A DNA stretch of 64,000 nt from Stenotrophomonas bentonitica (GCF_002887735.1 NZ_PKQP01000004.1:186001-250000); one strand, 5' to 3'. Numbered from the stretch's first letter, positions 53,857-62,928 are shown. Notes: generated by a model not told the origin, from the letters alone. Numbers and translations: made by a program.

Positions 53857-55533
53857 TCACATCCCCGAGTAGTTCGGGCCGCCGCCGCCCTGGGGGGTCA
53901 CCCACACGATGTTCTGGGTAGGGTCCTTGATGTCGCAGGTCTTGCAGTGCACGCAGTTCTGCGCGTTGATCTGCAGCTGTTCGTGCCCATCGCTGCCGAC
54001 GAACTCGTACACGCCGGCCGGGCAGTAGCGCGCTTCGGGACCGGCGTACTCGGCCAGGTTGATCCGCACCGGCACGCTGGCGTCCTTGAGGGTCAGGTGG
54101 CTGGGCTGGTCTTCGGCGTGGTTGGTGCTGCTCAGGAACACCGAGCTGAGCCGGTCGAAGGTGAGCACGCCATCCGGCTTGGGATAGTTGATCTTCGCAT
54201 GCTTGGAGGCCGGCTCCAGGCAGGCATGGTCCGGGGTGCTGTGGCGCAGCGTCCACGGCGGATTGCGGATGCCCAGCTTGGGCAGCAGCCACTGCTCGAT
54301 GCCGGTCATCAACGTGGCCACGGTCTGGCCCTTCTTGAACCACTGCTTGAAGTTCTTGGCCTGCTGCAGTTCGGCATGCAGCCAGCTGGTCTCGAACGCC
54401 TGTGGATAGGCGCTCAATTCATCGTGCTGGCGATCGGCCACCAGCGCATCGAAGGCGGCATCGGCGGCGAGCATGCCGGTCTTGATCGCGGCATGGCTGC
54501 CCTTGATCCGGCTGACGTTGAGATAGCCGGCCTCGCAGCCGACCAGCGCGCCACCGGGGAACACCGTCCTGGGCAGCGACATCAGCCCACCGGCGGTGAT
54601 CGCGCGCGCGCCGTAGCCGATGCGCTTGCCCCCTTCCAGGTGCTTGCGGATGTCCGGGTGTGTCTTGAAGCGCTGGAACTCTTCGAACGGGCTCAGCCAC
54701 GGGTTCTTGTAATCCAAGCCGACCACATAACCGATCGAGACCTTGCCGCCCTCGGCGTGATACAGGAACGCGCCGCCGTAGGTGTCGTTGTCCAGCGGCC
54801 AGCCGGCGGCGTGCACCACCAGGCCCGGCTCATGCTTGGCCGGATCGATCTGCCACAGCTCCTTGATGCCGATGCCATAGGCCTGCGGATCCTTGCCGGC
54901 ATCAAGCTGGAAGCGTGCGATCAACTGGCGGCCGAGATGCCCGCGCGAGCCTTCGGCGAAGATCGTGTACTTGGCGTGCAGCGCCATGCCGCGCTCGAAC
55001 GCGGGGCCGGGCTGACCGTTCTTTTCGATGCCCATGTCGCCGGTGGCCACGCCGATCACCGCACCGTCCTCGCTGTACAGCACCTCCGCCGCGGGGAAGC
55101 CGGGGAAGATCGCCACTTCCAGCGCCTCGGCCTGCTGCGCCAGCCAGCGGGTGACCTCGCCGAGGCTGACGATGTAGTTGCCTTCGTTGTGGAAGCACTC
55201 CGGCAGCAGCGCGTTGGGCGTGCTGCGCGAGCCGGTTTCATTGAGGAACAGGAATTCGTCGCGGGTGACCTTCTGCTTCAGCGGTGCGCCGCGCTCGGCC
55301 CAGTCCGGGAACAGTTCGGTCAACGCGCGTGGGTCCATCACCGCGCCGGACAGGATGTGCGCGCCGGGTTCGGAGCCCTTCTCCAGGATGCAGACCGACA
55401 GCTCGCGGCCAGCCTCGATGGCGCGCTGGCGCAGCCGGATCGCCGTGGCCAGGCCAGCAGGGCCGCCACCGACGATCACCACATCGAATTCCATCACTTC
55501 ACGCGGGGGCAGGACGTTGATTTCTTCGCTCAT
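53857..55533 (-). CDS. Electron-transfer flavoprotein-ubiquinone oxidoreductase
   Basis: A 558-residue membrane-associated flavoprotein that passes electrons from reduced ETF (fed by acyl-CoA dehydrogenases) to ubiquinone. The FAD-binding motif is VVIVGGGPAGLATAIRLRQ. The C-terminus carries the [4Fe-4S] ligands in RYCPAGVYEF and NAQNCVHCKTCDIKDPTQNI. It is divergent from glutaryl-CoA dehydrogenase, a supplier of electrons to ETF, so the pair may be co-regulated. Confidence 0.95.
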   Translation of the reverse strand: MSEEINVLPPREVMEFDVVIVGGGPAGLATAIRLRQRAIEAGRELSVCILEKGSEPGAHILSGAVMDPRALTELFPDWAERGAPLKQKVTRDEFLFLNETGSRSTPNALLPECFHNEGNYIVSLGEVTRWLAQQAEALEVAIFPGFPAAEVLYSEDGAVIGVATGDMGIEKNGQPGPAFERGMALHAKYTIFAEGSRGHLGRQLIARFQLDAGKDPQAYGIGIKELWQIDPAKHEPGLVVHAAGWPLDNDTYGGAFLYHAEGGKVSIGYVVGLDYKNPWLSPFEEFQRFKTHPDIRKHLEGGKRIGYGARAITAGGLMSLPRTVFPGGALVGCEAGYLNVSRIKGSHAAIKTGMLAADAAFDALVADRQHDELSAYPQAFETSWLHAELQQAKNFKQWFKKGQTVATLMTGIEQWLLPKLGIRNPPWTLRHSTPDHACLEPASKHAKINYPKPDGVLTFDRLSSVFLSSTNHAEDQPSHLTLKDASVPVRINLAEYAGPEARYCPAGVYEFVGSDGHEQLQINAQNCVHCKTCDIKDPTQNIVWVTPQGGGGPNYSGM

Positions 55534-55806
55534 GGGGCTGCGTAACTCTTGGGTAGTGCCGCGGGTTGAACGGCGGCGGTTGCCTGGGAATCGCGCGTGT
55601 CACACCACGGCGAAACGGTGGATCAGTGCGCCAGAGTACCGGCACGGCGCATTTAAGCCTAGATCGCCGACGATGACAGCGGTGTCGCCGCGTGTTCGAT
55701 ACCAGGATGCTGCGGCGCAGCAACCGCGCTGCCCCGCCGTCCCTTGGCCGCTTCGCGCACAACGACCACAATGGGAGCCTGTTCCACCGCCACCTGCCGG
55801 GATGCC

Positions 55807-56970
55807 ATGTCACTGAATCCGTTCGATCTGTTCGATATCCGTTCGCTGCTGAGCGAAGAGGAGCGCGCGGTGCAGGCGACGGTGGCGCGCTTCACCGATA
55901 CGCGGGTGCTGCCGATCATCGGCGATGCCTTCGACGACGGGCGTTTCCCGGACGAATTGATTCCCGAGATTGCCGCGCTGGGCCTGCTCGGCTCCAGCCT
56001 GCCCGAGCAGTACGGCGGCGGCGGGCTCAATGCGGTGAGCTACGGCTTGATCTGCCAGGAGCTGGAGCGCGGCGATTCGGGCCTGCGCAGCTTCGTTTCG
56101 GTGCAGAGCTCGCTGTGCATGTACCCCATCCATGCTTACGGCAGCGAAGAACAGCGGCTGCGCTGGTTGCCGGACATGGCCACCGGCAAGGTGATCGGCT
56201 GCTTCGGGCTGACCGAGGCGCATGGCGGCTCCGATCCGGCGGCGATGAAGACCCGCGCGGTGCGCGATGGCGGTGACTGGCTGATCAACGGCAGCAAGAT
56301 GTGGATCACCAGCGGACCGGTGGCCGACATCGCGATCGTGTGGGCGCATACCGACGATGGCATCCAGGGCTTCGTGCTGGAAAAGTGCATGGCCGGGTTC
56401 ACCACGCAGGAGATCAAGCACAAGATGAGCCTGCGCGCCTCGCTGACCGGTGCGCTGTTCTTCGACAACGTGCGCGTGCCCGACCGCAACCGCCTGCCGA
56501 ACGTGCAGGGGCTGAAGGGGCCGCTGGGCTGCTTGAACCAGGCGCGCTACGGGATCAGCTGGGGTCCGATCGGCGCTGCGGTGGCCTGCCTGGATGAAGC
56601 CCTGGGCTACACCAAGCAACGGGTGCTGTTCGGCCGGCCGGTGGCGGCCACGCAGAGTGCGCAGATCAAGCTGGCCGACATGGCGCGGCGGATCACCACC
56701 GCGCAGCTGCTGGCCCTGCAGCTGGGGCGCCTGAAGGATGCCGGCCACCTGCAGCCGCAGCAGGTCAGCCTGGCCAAGTGGAACAACTGCCGCATGGCCA
56801 TCGACATCGCGCGCGAATGTCGCGACCTGCTCGGCGGCGCGGGCATCACCACCGAGCACGTGGCGATCCGGCATGCACTCAATCTGGAATCGGTGATCAC
56901 CTACGAGGGCACCGAGACCGTGCACCAGCTGGTGATCGGCCGCGAGCTGACCGGGATCAATGCGTTCTGA
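55807..56970 (+). CDS. gcdH: Glutaryl-CoA dehydrogenase
   Basis: A 387-residue FAD enzyme that oxidises and decarboxylates glutaryl-CoA to crotonyl-CoA in lysine and tryptophan degradation. Start ATG 55807 (MSLNPFDLFDIRSLLSEEER). The acyl-CoA dehydrogenase signature is GCFGLTEAHGGSDPAAMKTR, and the catalytic base is Glu367 in TYEGTETVH, the position expected in glutaryl-CoA dehydrogenases. NARYGISWG-like segment is QARYGISWGPIGAA. Other acyl-CoA dehydrogenase substrates cannot be fully excluded. Confidence 0.9.
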   Translation: MSLNPFDLFDIRSLLSEEERAVQATVARFTDTRVLPIIGDAFDDGRFPDELIPEIAALGLLGSSLPEQYGGGGLNAVSYGLICQELERGDSGLRSFVSVQSSLCMYPIHAYGSEEQRLRWLPDMATGKVIGCFGLTEAHGGSDPAAMKTRAVRDGGDWLINGSKMWITSGPVADIAIVWAHTDDGIQGFVLEKCMAGFTTQEIKHKMSLRASLTGALFFDNVRVPDRNRLPNVQGLKGPLGCLNQARYGISWGPIGAAVACLDEALGYTKQRVLFGRPVAATQSAQIKLADMARRITTAQLLALQLGRLKDAGHLQPQQVSLAKWNNCRMAIDIARECRDLLGGAGITTEHVAIRHALNLESVITYEGTETVHQLVIGRELTGINAF

Positions 56971-56972
56971 GG

Positions 56973-57070
56973 TCACCTGACCAACGGTCAGGTGCTACAC
57001 AATGGTCAGGTGCTACACCAACGGTCAGGTGCCTGTGTCACCGGTAGGTGCCGACCGTTGGTCGGCACGG
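56973..57070. repeat. Cluster of SMAG-type REP fragments
   Basis: A leftward element (56973-56998: CACCTGACC-AAC-GGTCAGGTG then CTAC) is followed by two truncated copies of its 3' half (around 57001-57016 and 57017-57032), and by a rightward GTAG element at 57054-57070 with stem GTGCCGACC-GTT-GGTCGGCAC that ends just before trmL. Confidence 0.85.
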
Positions 57071-57074
57071 CATC

Positions 57075-57554
57075 TTATTCCCCGCCGGCAAACCCGTTCT
57101 GGCGCCATGCCTCGTACATCACCACGGCGACCGTGTTGGACAGATTGAGGCTGCGGTTGTCCGGCTGCATCGGCAGGCGCAGGCGGCGGCCGTGGGGCAG
57201 GCTGTCGAGCAGGTCCTGGGGCAGGCCGCGGGTTTCCGGGCCGAACAGGAAGGCATCGCCGTCTTCGAACTGCTGGGTGTCGTAACGCACGCTGCCGCGG
57301 GTACTCAGCGCGAACAGGCGCTTGGGCGCAATGACCTGCAGGGCGGTTTCCAGATCAGGATGGACCTGCAGCCGAGCGTATTCGTGATAGTCCAGGCCGG
57401 CGCGCTTGAGCTGCTTGTCGCTCAGGTCGAAACCGAGCGGCTCGATCAGGTGCAGCCGCGCGCCGGTATTGGCGCAGAGGCGGATCACATTGCCGGTATT
57501 CGGCGGGATTTCGGGTTGGAACAGGACGACATGGAACGTGGGCGTGGCAGTCAT
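57075..57554 (-). CDS. trmL: tRNA (cytidine(34)-2'-O)-methyltransferase TrmL
   Basis: A 159-residue SPOUT methyltransferase that methylates the wobble nucleotide of tRNA-Leu isoacceptors. The N-terminal block FQPEIPPNTGNVIRLCANTG and the C-terminal knot motifs FLFGPETRGLP and RLPMQPDNRSLNLSNTVAVV are canonical. Its start codon at 57554 is 43 bases left of the end of no plus-strand gene, and the next minus-strand gene ends at 57598. Confidence 0.95.
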   Translation of the reverse strand: MTATPTFHVVLFQPEIPPNTGNVIRLCANTGARLHLIEPLGFDLSDKQLKRAGLDYHEYARLQVHPDLETALQVIAPKRLFALSTRGSVRYDTQQFEDGDAFLFGPETRGLPQDLLDSLPHGRRLRLPMQPDNRSLNLSNTVAVVMYEAWRQNGFAGGE

Positions 57555-57597
57555 CGGCGAAGTGTACGCCGTGGCTGCGGAAGACCGCAGCAGCGGC

Positions 57598-58077
57598 TTA
57601 CTGGCGGATCAGGGTCGTGGCGGCGGCAGCGGCGGTTTCCAGGGCCAGGGCCTGCAGGTCGGCAGCCGACGGACGCACCTGCAGGGTCGGCAGGTTGATG
57701 ATCACTTCGTTGGCCACGGCAGTGGCGGCAGCGGTGAAGGTGGCGACGTAGCCGCGGTCGTTGGTCTGTTCGGCAGCCAGGGCCTGGCGCTGTTCGGCGG
57801 TCGGACGCACTTCCACTGCGGCCAGGGTGGTGACGCGGCGGTTGGCGGCCAGTTCGGCGCGGTACTCGGCGATCAGGCCAGCGGTCGGACGGACTTCCAC
57901 GACCGCCAGGGTCGGGATGTCGCTGGTGCGCTCAACCTCGGCCTGGGCGATCTGGTCGGCCGAGGGGCGGACCTGCACGGTGTCCAGGGTGACGATGGCG
58001 GGGGCGGCCTGCACCGACGAAGCAAACGCGGAACCGGCGGCAAAGGCGATGGCGATGGCGAGAGTCTTGGTGTTCAT
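57598..58077 (-). CDS. Exported Val-Arg-Pro repeat protein of unknown function
   Basis: A 159-residue protein starting at ATG 58077 with AGGA eight bases upstream. A Sec signal peptide (IAFAAGSAFASSVQA) precedes a mature part made of four similar units, each around VxVRPxA: VQVRPSA, VEVRPTA, VEVRPTA and LQVRPSA, with the VRP at residues 36, 62, 90 and 134. Each is preceded by a hydrophobic Leu/Val-rich strand and followed by an Ala/Gln-rich helix-like stretch. I recognise no family. A candidate sigma-54 promoter lies upstream at 58227-58242. Confidence 0.7.
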   Translation of the reverse strand: MNTKTLAIAIAFAAGSAFASSVQAAPAIVTLDTVQVRPSADQIAQAEVERTSDIPTLAVVEVRPTAGLIAEYRAELAANRRVTTLAAVEVRPTAEQRQALAAEQTNDRGYVATFTAAATAVANEVIINLPTLQVRPSAADLQALALETAAAAATTLIRQ

Positions 58078-58226
58078 GGCGAGGTCCTGTTTAGTGTTGG
58101 TGATCAGTGGTGTGGTAGTAATGTAGTACACCGATTCGGGGCTTGCAAGAACAATTTCATTATTCTTGTTGTTGTTCAGCATCCAGTCAGTTTCGGTTTG
58201 ATCCTTGTTTCCCTTGCGATGTACCA

Positions 58227-58242
58227 AGCAGGTCGCGTGCCA
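58227..58242 (-). promoter_or_regulatory. Candidate sigma-54 promoter for the VRP-repeat gene
   Basis: On the minus strand the sequence is TGGCACG-CGAC-CTGCT: GG and GC are 10 bases apart, as required, and it differs from consensus only at the first base of the -12 element (C for T). The predicted start near 58216 would leave a leader of about 140 bases before the ATG at 58077. Confidence 0.6.
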
Positions 58243-58284
58243 ACTTTTACGCATTGATTTCAAAGGGTTTTTGCGAAGTAGCGG

Positions 58285-58331
58285 TGTCCGATGTCCGGAC
58301 ACGTGTCCGCCGCAGGGCCGCGGACTGTCCG
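58285..58331. promoter_or_regulatory. Candidate operator with four TGTCCG repeats
   Basis: TGTCCG occurs at 58285, 58292, 58304 and 58326. Two of the copies form the perfect palindromes TGTCCGGACA (58292-58301) and GGACACGTGTCC (58297-58308), which overlap. It lies about 140 bases before the M16 peptidase start. The binding protein is unknown. Confidence 0.4.
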
Positions 58332-58471
58332 CCCGGCCGCGTGCGGCCACGCTCGGATGTGCGGTTCGTGGCGGATCCGCCGCCATCGGCAGGTCAATGA
58401 CTGTTGGCCGATGCCTTTTGCCCGGGCGGCGCGCTAGCATCCGGCTTCACTTTCATGACCAAGGAACCGGA

Positions 58472-61354
58472 ATGACCGTCCAACTTCGACCGCGTGCCGC
58501 GCTGCTGGCTGTAGCGCTTTCCGCCGCCCTGGGCTCGTTCGCGCCGGCACCGGTCCTGGCCAAGCCGGCCACGGCGGCCAAGGTCGACATTCCGTTCGAA
58601 CAGTTCACCCTGCCCAATGGCCTGCGCGTGGTGGTGCACACCGACCGCAAGGCGCCGATCGTGGCGGTGAATATCTGGTACCACGTGGGCAGCAAGGACG
58701 AACCCGCCGGCCGCACCGGCTTCGCGCACCTGTTCGAACACCTGATGTTCCAGGGCAGCGAGAACCACGACGGCGAATACTTCGAGCCCTTCAAGCAGGT
58801 TGGGGTGACCGGCCAGAACGGCACCACCAATACCGACCGCACCAATTACTTCGAGAACGTGCCGACCACCGCGCTGGACATGGCGCTGTGGATGGAGTCC
58901 GACCGCATGGGGCATCTGCTCGGGGCGATCGACCAGGCGGCGCTGGACGAGCAGCGCGGCGTGGTCCAGAACGAGAAGCGCCAGGGCGAGAACCAGCCCT
59001 ATGGCCAGGTCTGGGAAAAGCTGACCCGCGCGATGTACCCGGCAGGGCACCCGTATCACCACAGCGTGATCGGCTCGATGAACGATCTCAACGCCGCCTC
59101 GCTGGACGACGTGAAGACCTGGTTCCGCACCTGGTACGGCCCGAACAATGCGGTGCTGGTGCTGGCCGGTGATATCGACGTGGCCACCGCGAAGGAAAAG
59201 GTCGCCAAGTACTTCGGCGACATCCCGGCCGGCCCGAGCATGGCCCAGCCCAAGGTCGACGTGGCCAAGCGCGAGAAGAGCACGCGCGAAGTGATGACCG
59301 ACAAGGTGCCGCAGGCGCGCATCTACCGCGCCTGGAACGTCGCCCAGGTCGGCACCACCGATATCGACCAGCTGCAGCTGTTCGCGCAGGTCCTTGGCGG
59401 TGCCAAGTCCTCGCGCCTGGACCAGCGCCTGCTGCACCAGGACAAGCTGGTCGACAACATCAGCGCCGGTGCCTACAGCTCGCAGCTGGGCTCGAACTTC
59501 GTGATCATGGCCAGCGTCAAGCAGGGTGTGGATCCGGCCAAGGTCGAGGCGATCATTGATGAAGAAGTGAAGCGCCTGGCCAAGGACGGTCCGACCGCCG
59601 ATGAGCTGAGCCGTGGCAAGACCGCGTTCCGCGCCGGCTTCATCCGCGGCATCGAGCGCATCGGGGGCTTCGGCGGCAAGGCCGACGCGCTGGCCGAGTG
59701 CACCGTGTACGAAGGTGACCCGGGCTGCTTCCGCACGTCGCTGGCCACCATCGATGGGGCCACGGCCGCGCAGGTGCGCGATGTCGGCGCCAAGTGGCTG
59801 GGTATCGGGGATCACACCATCGTGGTCGAGCCGGGCGCGCGCGTTGCCCTGGCCGAACTGCCGTCGGAAACGCCCAAGCCGTTCACCGTGCCCGCCGTGG
59901 ATCCGCGCTTCACCACGCTGCCCAAGCAGGTCGACCGCAGCACCGGCGTGCCGCAGACCAAGACCTTCCCGGACCTGAAATTCCCCGAACTGCGCCGCGC
60001 CACGCTCAAGAACGGCACCCAGGTGATCCTGGCCGAGCGCCATGACATCCCGGTCGTGCAGTTCAGCTATGAATTCCCGGGTGGCTTCACCGCCGACCAG
60101 GGCCGCAAGTCCGGCACGGCCAACTTCACCATGGGCCTGCTCACCGAAGGGGCCGGCAAGCTCGGTGCGCTGCCGTTCGCCGATGCGGCCGATGCACTGG
60201 GCGCCAAGCTCGATGCCTCGGCCTCGCTGGACAGCACCAGCGTGTACCTGTCCGCATTGAAGGAAAACCTGGCCCCGTCGCTGGCCCTGTATGCGGACAT
60301 GCTGCGCCAGCCGCGCTTCGACCAGACCGAGATCGACCGGGTCAAGGCGACCTGGATCGCCGGCATCCAGCAGGAGAAGGTCAACCCCAGCGCGGTGGCG
60401 ATGCGGGTGATGCCGACCCTGCTGTACGGCGCGGGCCATCCGTATGCGATCCCGTTCACCGGCAGCGGCAATGAAGTGGACATCCAGTCCATGACCCGCG
60501 AAGACCTGGTCGACTTCCACCGTGACTGGCTGCGCCCGGAGCAGGGCACGCTGATCGTGGTGGGTGACACCACGCTGAAGGAAATCGTGCCGCTGCTGGA
60601 GCGCCAGCTCGGCAACTGGAGGGCCGAAGGTCCGGCGCCGGAGGTCAAGGCGCCGGTGGATGTCGCACGTCCGGCGCATGCCCGCGTGTACCTGATCGAC
60701 CAGCCGGGCGCGGTGCAGGCCAACCTGTTCGCCAGCCAGGTGGTGCCCTCGTCCAGGGACCCGGGTTCGACCCGCTTCGATATCGCCAACGGCGTGCTCG
60801 GCGGCGACTTCACCTCGCGCCTGAACATGAACCTGCGTGAGCAGAAGCACTGGTCCTACGGGGCCGGCAGCAGCGCCAGCAACACCCTGGGCCAGCGCCC
60901 ATGGGGCGCCCGCGCGCCGGTGCAGATCGACAAGACCGCCGAGGCGATGCAGGAGATGCAGAAGGAAATCGCCGAGTTCGCCAGCGGCGCCAAGCCGGCC
61001 ACCCCGGCCGAAGTGGCGCGTATCCGCAACATCCAGAACCTGAGCCTGCCCGGCGCCTATGAGACCGCCAGCGCGGTGATGGGCACCATCAGCGGCATCG
61101 TGCGCTACCAGCGCCCCGACGATTACGTGGTCCAGCGCAAGGCCGAGATCGAAGCGATGACCCCGGCCCAGGTGCAGCAGGCCGCGGCCACGCTGGACCC
61201 GAACGCGCTGACCTGGGTGGTGGTGGGTGACCTCAAGCAGACCGAGGCACCGGTGCGTGCGCTCAAGCTTGGCCAGGTGCAGGTCATCGATGCCGAAGGC
61301 AAGGTGGTCGACGCCCCGGCCACTCCGGCTGCCCCGGCACCAAAGAGCCGGTGA
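58472..61354 (+). CDS. M16-family zinc metallopeptidase, two-lobed, exported
   Basis: A 960-residue protein starting at ATG 58472 (RBS AAGGA). A signal peptide ends near PAPVLAKP. The N-terminal lobe has the inverted zinc motif HLFEH at residues 86-90, with the third ligand Glu downstream (GVVQNEKRQ). The second half (from about residue 500) has the pitrilysin fold without an HxxEH motif, forming the inactive lobe. Together they make a clam-shell protease of pitrilysin type that degrades peptides, here in the periplasm. No partner gene is adjacent. Confidence 0.93.
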   Translation: MTVQLRPRAALLAVALSAALGSFAPAPVLAKPATAAKVDIPFEQFTLPNGLRVVVHTDRKAPIVAVNIWYHVGSKDEPAGRTGFAHLFEHLMFQGSENHDGEYFEPFKQVGVTGQNGTTNTDRTNYFENVPTTALDMALWMESDRMGHLLGAIDQAALDEQRGVVQNEKRQGENQPYGQVWEKLTRAMYPAGHPYHHSVIGSMNDLNAASLDDVKTWFRTWYGPNNAVLVLAGDIDVATAKEKVAKYFGDIPAGPSMAQPKVDVAKREKSTREVMTDKVPQARIYRAWNVAQVGTTDIDQLQLFAQVLGGAKSSRLDQRLLHQDKLVDNISAGAYSSQLGSNFVIMASVKQGVDPAKVEAIIDEEVKRLAKDGPTADELSRGKTAFRAGFIRGIERIGGFGGKADALAECTVYEGDPGCFRTSLATIDGATAAQVRDVGAKWLGIGDHTIVVEPGARVALAELPSETPKPFTVPAVDPRFTTLPKQVDRSTGVPQTKTFPDLKFPELRRATLKNGTQVILAERHDIPVVQFSYEFPGGFTADQGRKSGTANFTMGLLTEGAGKLGALPFADAADALGAKLDASASLDSTSVYLSALKENLAPSLALYADMLRQPRFDQTEIDRVKATWIAGIQQEKVNPSAVAMRVMPTLLYGAGHPYAIPFTGSGNEVDIQSMTREDLVDFHRDWLRPEQGTLIVVGDTTLKEIVPLLERQLGNWRAEGPAPEVKAPVDVARPAHARVYLIDQPGAVQANLFASQVVPSSRDPGSTRFDIANGVLGGDFTSRLNMNLREQKHWSYGAGSSASNTLGQRPWGARAPVQIDKTAEAMQEMQKEIAEFASGAKPATPAEVARIRNIQNLSLPGAYETASAVMGTISGIVRYQRPDDYVVQRKAEIEAMTPAQVQQAAATLDPNALTWVVVGDLKQTEAPVRALKLGQVQVIDAEGKVVDAPATPAAPAPKSR

Positions 61355-61392
61355 CGCCCAACGCTGGCCGGCCACCGCGCCCGCCAGCCGCT

Positions 61393-61420
61393 CAGGTGCC
61401 GGGGACCCACCCGGCACCTG
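61393..61420 (+). terminator. Hairpin after the M16 peptidase gene
   Basis: Perfect 11-bp stem CAGGTGCCGGG/CCCGGCACCTG with a 6-base loop, 38 bases after the stop. It has no T-tract, so termination is uncertain. Confidence 0.55.
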
Positions 61421-61481
61421 ATCACCCCCGATTCAGTTGTTTCCCGCACACTCCCTTACGTATTCCAGCCAGGCCTTGCCC

Positions 61482-61799
61482 ATGCGCATTCTGCTTCTGT
61501 CCGCCCTGATCCTCAGCGTTTCCGCCTGCACCTGGGTGCCGATCGAATCCTCCGGCAAGACGGTCCGCGTGCTGCCGGCCGGTGCGGTTCCCAGCGGCTG
61601 CCAGAGCAAGGGCGAAGTGGTGGTGACCGTGAAGAGCAAGGTCGGCTTCTACAACCGCAACCCGCTGCGCGTGCAGGAAGAGCTGGAAACCCTGGCCCGC
61701 AACGAGGCCCCCAGCGCCGGTGCCAACGCCGTGCAGGCCTCGGGCCTGCCGGCCGATGGCAGCCAGCGATTCCTGGCTTTCCAGTGCCCGCCACGCTGA
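61482..61799 (+). CDS. DUF4156-like lipoprotein
   Basis: A 105-residue lipoprotein starting at ATG 61482 (MRILLLSALILSVSACTWVP) with the lipobox VSACT. The remainder (GCQSKGEVVVTVKSKVGFYN then RNPLRVQEELETLARNEAP and GANAVQ) matches the DUF4156 family of small periplasmic-facing lipoproteins, including a Cys that could pair with the final Cys in AFQCPPR. The function is unknown. Confidence 0.85.
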   Translation: MRILLLSALILSVSACTWVPIESSGKTVRVLPAGAVPSGCQSKGEVVVTVKSKVGFYNRNPLRVQEELETLARNEAPSAGANAVQASGLPADGSQRFLAFQCPPR

Positions 61800-61871
61800 A
61801 CCCTTCACCCCGTGCCCGGACCATACGCCCGGGCGTGAATTCGTAAAGGTGCGGTGAAAGCCGTGCCGGCT

Positions 61872-61877
61872 TACAAT
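61872..61877 (+). promoter_or_regulatory. Putative -10 box of oleA
   Basis: TACAAT lies 35 bases before the oleA start; no good -35 hexamer is evident. Transcription would begin near 61884. Confidence 0.45.
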
Positions 61878-61911
61878 AGCGCCCCCTTCGCCTGAGCCTT
61901 GGCGCTAACTG

Positions 61912-62928
61912 ATGCTCTTCAAGAATGTCTCGATCGCCGGCCTGGCGCACATCGACGCGCCGCACACGCTGACGTCCAAGGAAATCAACGAACGGCTGAA
62001 GCCGACGCTGGATCGCCTTGGCATCCGTACCGACGTGCTCGGCGATATCGCGGGCATCCACGCCCGCCGCCTGTGGGATGCCGACATGCTGGCCTCCGAC
62101 GCCGCCACGCTGGCCGCCCGCAAAGCCCTGGAAGACGCCGGGATCGGCGCCGACAAGATCGGCCTGCTGGTCAACACCTCGGTCAGCCGCGATTACCTGG
62201 AGCCGTCCACGGCCAGCATCGTCTCGGGCAACCTGGGGGTCGGCGACGAATGCATGACCTTCGACGTCGCCAATGCCTGCCTGGCCTTCATCAACGGCAT
62301 GGACATCGCCGCCCGCATGCTCGAACGCGGCGAGATCGACTACGCGCTGATCGTCGACGGTGAAACCGCCAACCTGGTGTACGAGAAGACCCTCGAGCGC
62401 ATGGCCCTGCCGGGCGTGACCGCCGATGACTTCCGCAACGAGATGGCCGCCCTGACCCTGGGCTGCGGTGCCGCGGCGATGGTCATGGCGCGCACCGAGC
62501 TGGTGCCCGATGCCCCGCGTTACCGCGGTGGCGTGACCCGCTCGGCGACCGAGTGGAACCAGCTGTGCCGCGGCAACCTGGACCGCATGGTCACCGACAC
62601 CCGCATGCTGCTGATCGAAGGCATCAAGCTGGCGCAGAAGACCTTCGTCGCCGCCCGTGAAGCACTGGGCTGGGCCGTGGAGGAACTGGACCAGTTCGTG
62701 ATCCACCAGGTCAGCCAGCCGCATACCGCTGCCTTCATCAAGAACTTCGGGATCGACCCGAAGAAGGTGATGACGATCTTCGGCGAGCACGGCAACATCG
62801 GCCCGGCCTCGGTGCCGATCGTGCTGAGCAAGCTCAAGCAGCTGGGCAAGCTGAAGAAGGGCGATCGCATCGCGCTGCTCGGCATCGGCTCGGGCCTGAA
62901 CTGCTCGATGGCCGAAGTGGTCTGGTAA
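61912..62928 (+). CDS. oleA: OleA, thiolase-fold enzyme of head-to-head olefin synthesis
   Basis: A 338-residue thiolase-superfamily enzyme that condenses two fatty acyl-CoA molecules to a beta-keto acid, the first step of long-chain olefin synthesis. The catalytic Cys is Cys123 in ANACLAF, the base is Glu97 in DYLEPST, and the oxyanion residues are His265 in IHQVSQP and Asn295 in HGNIGPAS. These match the published X. campestris OleA residues (C143, E117, H285, N315, as I recall them) with a constant offset of 20. Length is identical. OleB follows; OleC and OleD should lie beyond the window. Confidence 0.95.
   Translation: MLFKNVSIAGLAHIDAPHTLTSKEINERLKPTLDRLGIRTDVLGDIAGIHARRLWDADMLASDAATLAARKALEDAGIGADKIGLLVNTSVSRDYLEPSTASIVSGNLGVGDECMTFDVANACLAFINGMDIAARMLERGEIDYALIVDGETANLVYEKTLERMALPGVTADDFRNEMAALTLGCGAAAMVMARTELVPDAPRYRGGVTRSATEWNQLCRGNLDRMVTDTRMLLIEGIKLAQKTFVAAREALGWAVEELDQFVIHQVSQPHTAAFIKNFGIDPKKVMTIFGEHGNIGPASVPIVLSKLKQLGKLKKGDRIALLGIGSGLNCSMAEVVW

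Larger units (their letters stand above)
58078..58471. other. Divergent intergenic region between the VRP-repeat gene and the M16 peptidase gene
   Basis: The 394-base gap is AT-rich on its left half (58081-58260) and GC-rich on its right half. It holds a sigma-54-like promoter on the minus strand (58227-58242) and, on the right, four TGTCCG repeats with overlapping palindromes (58285-58331). No additional gene is apparent. Confidence 0.65.

Noticed and set aside
58108..58128. TGTACTACATTACTACCA on the minus strand, similar to the NtrC operator before ntrB
   Set aside because: Only the left half matches; the right arm lacks GGTGCA, so there is no inverted repeat.
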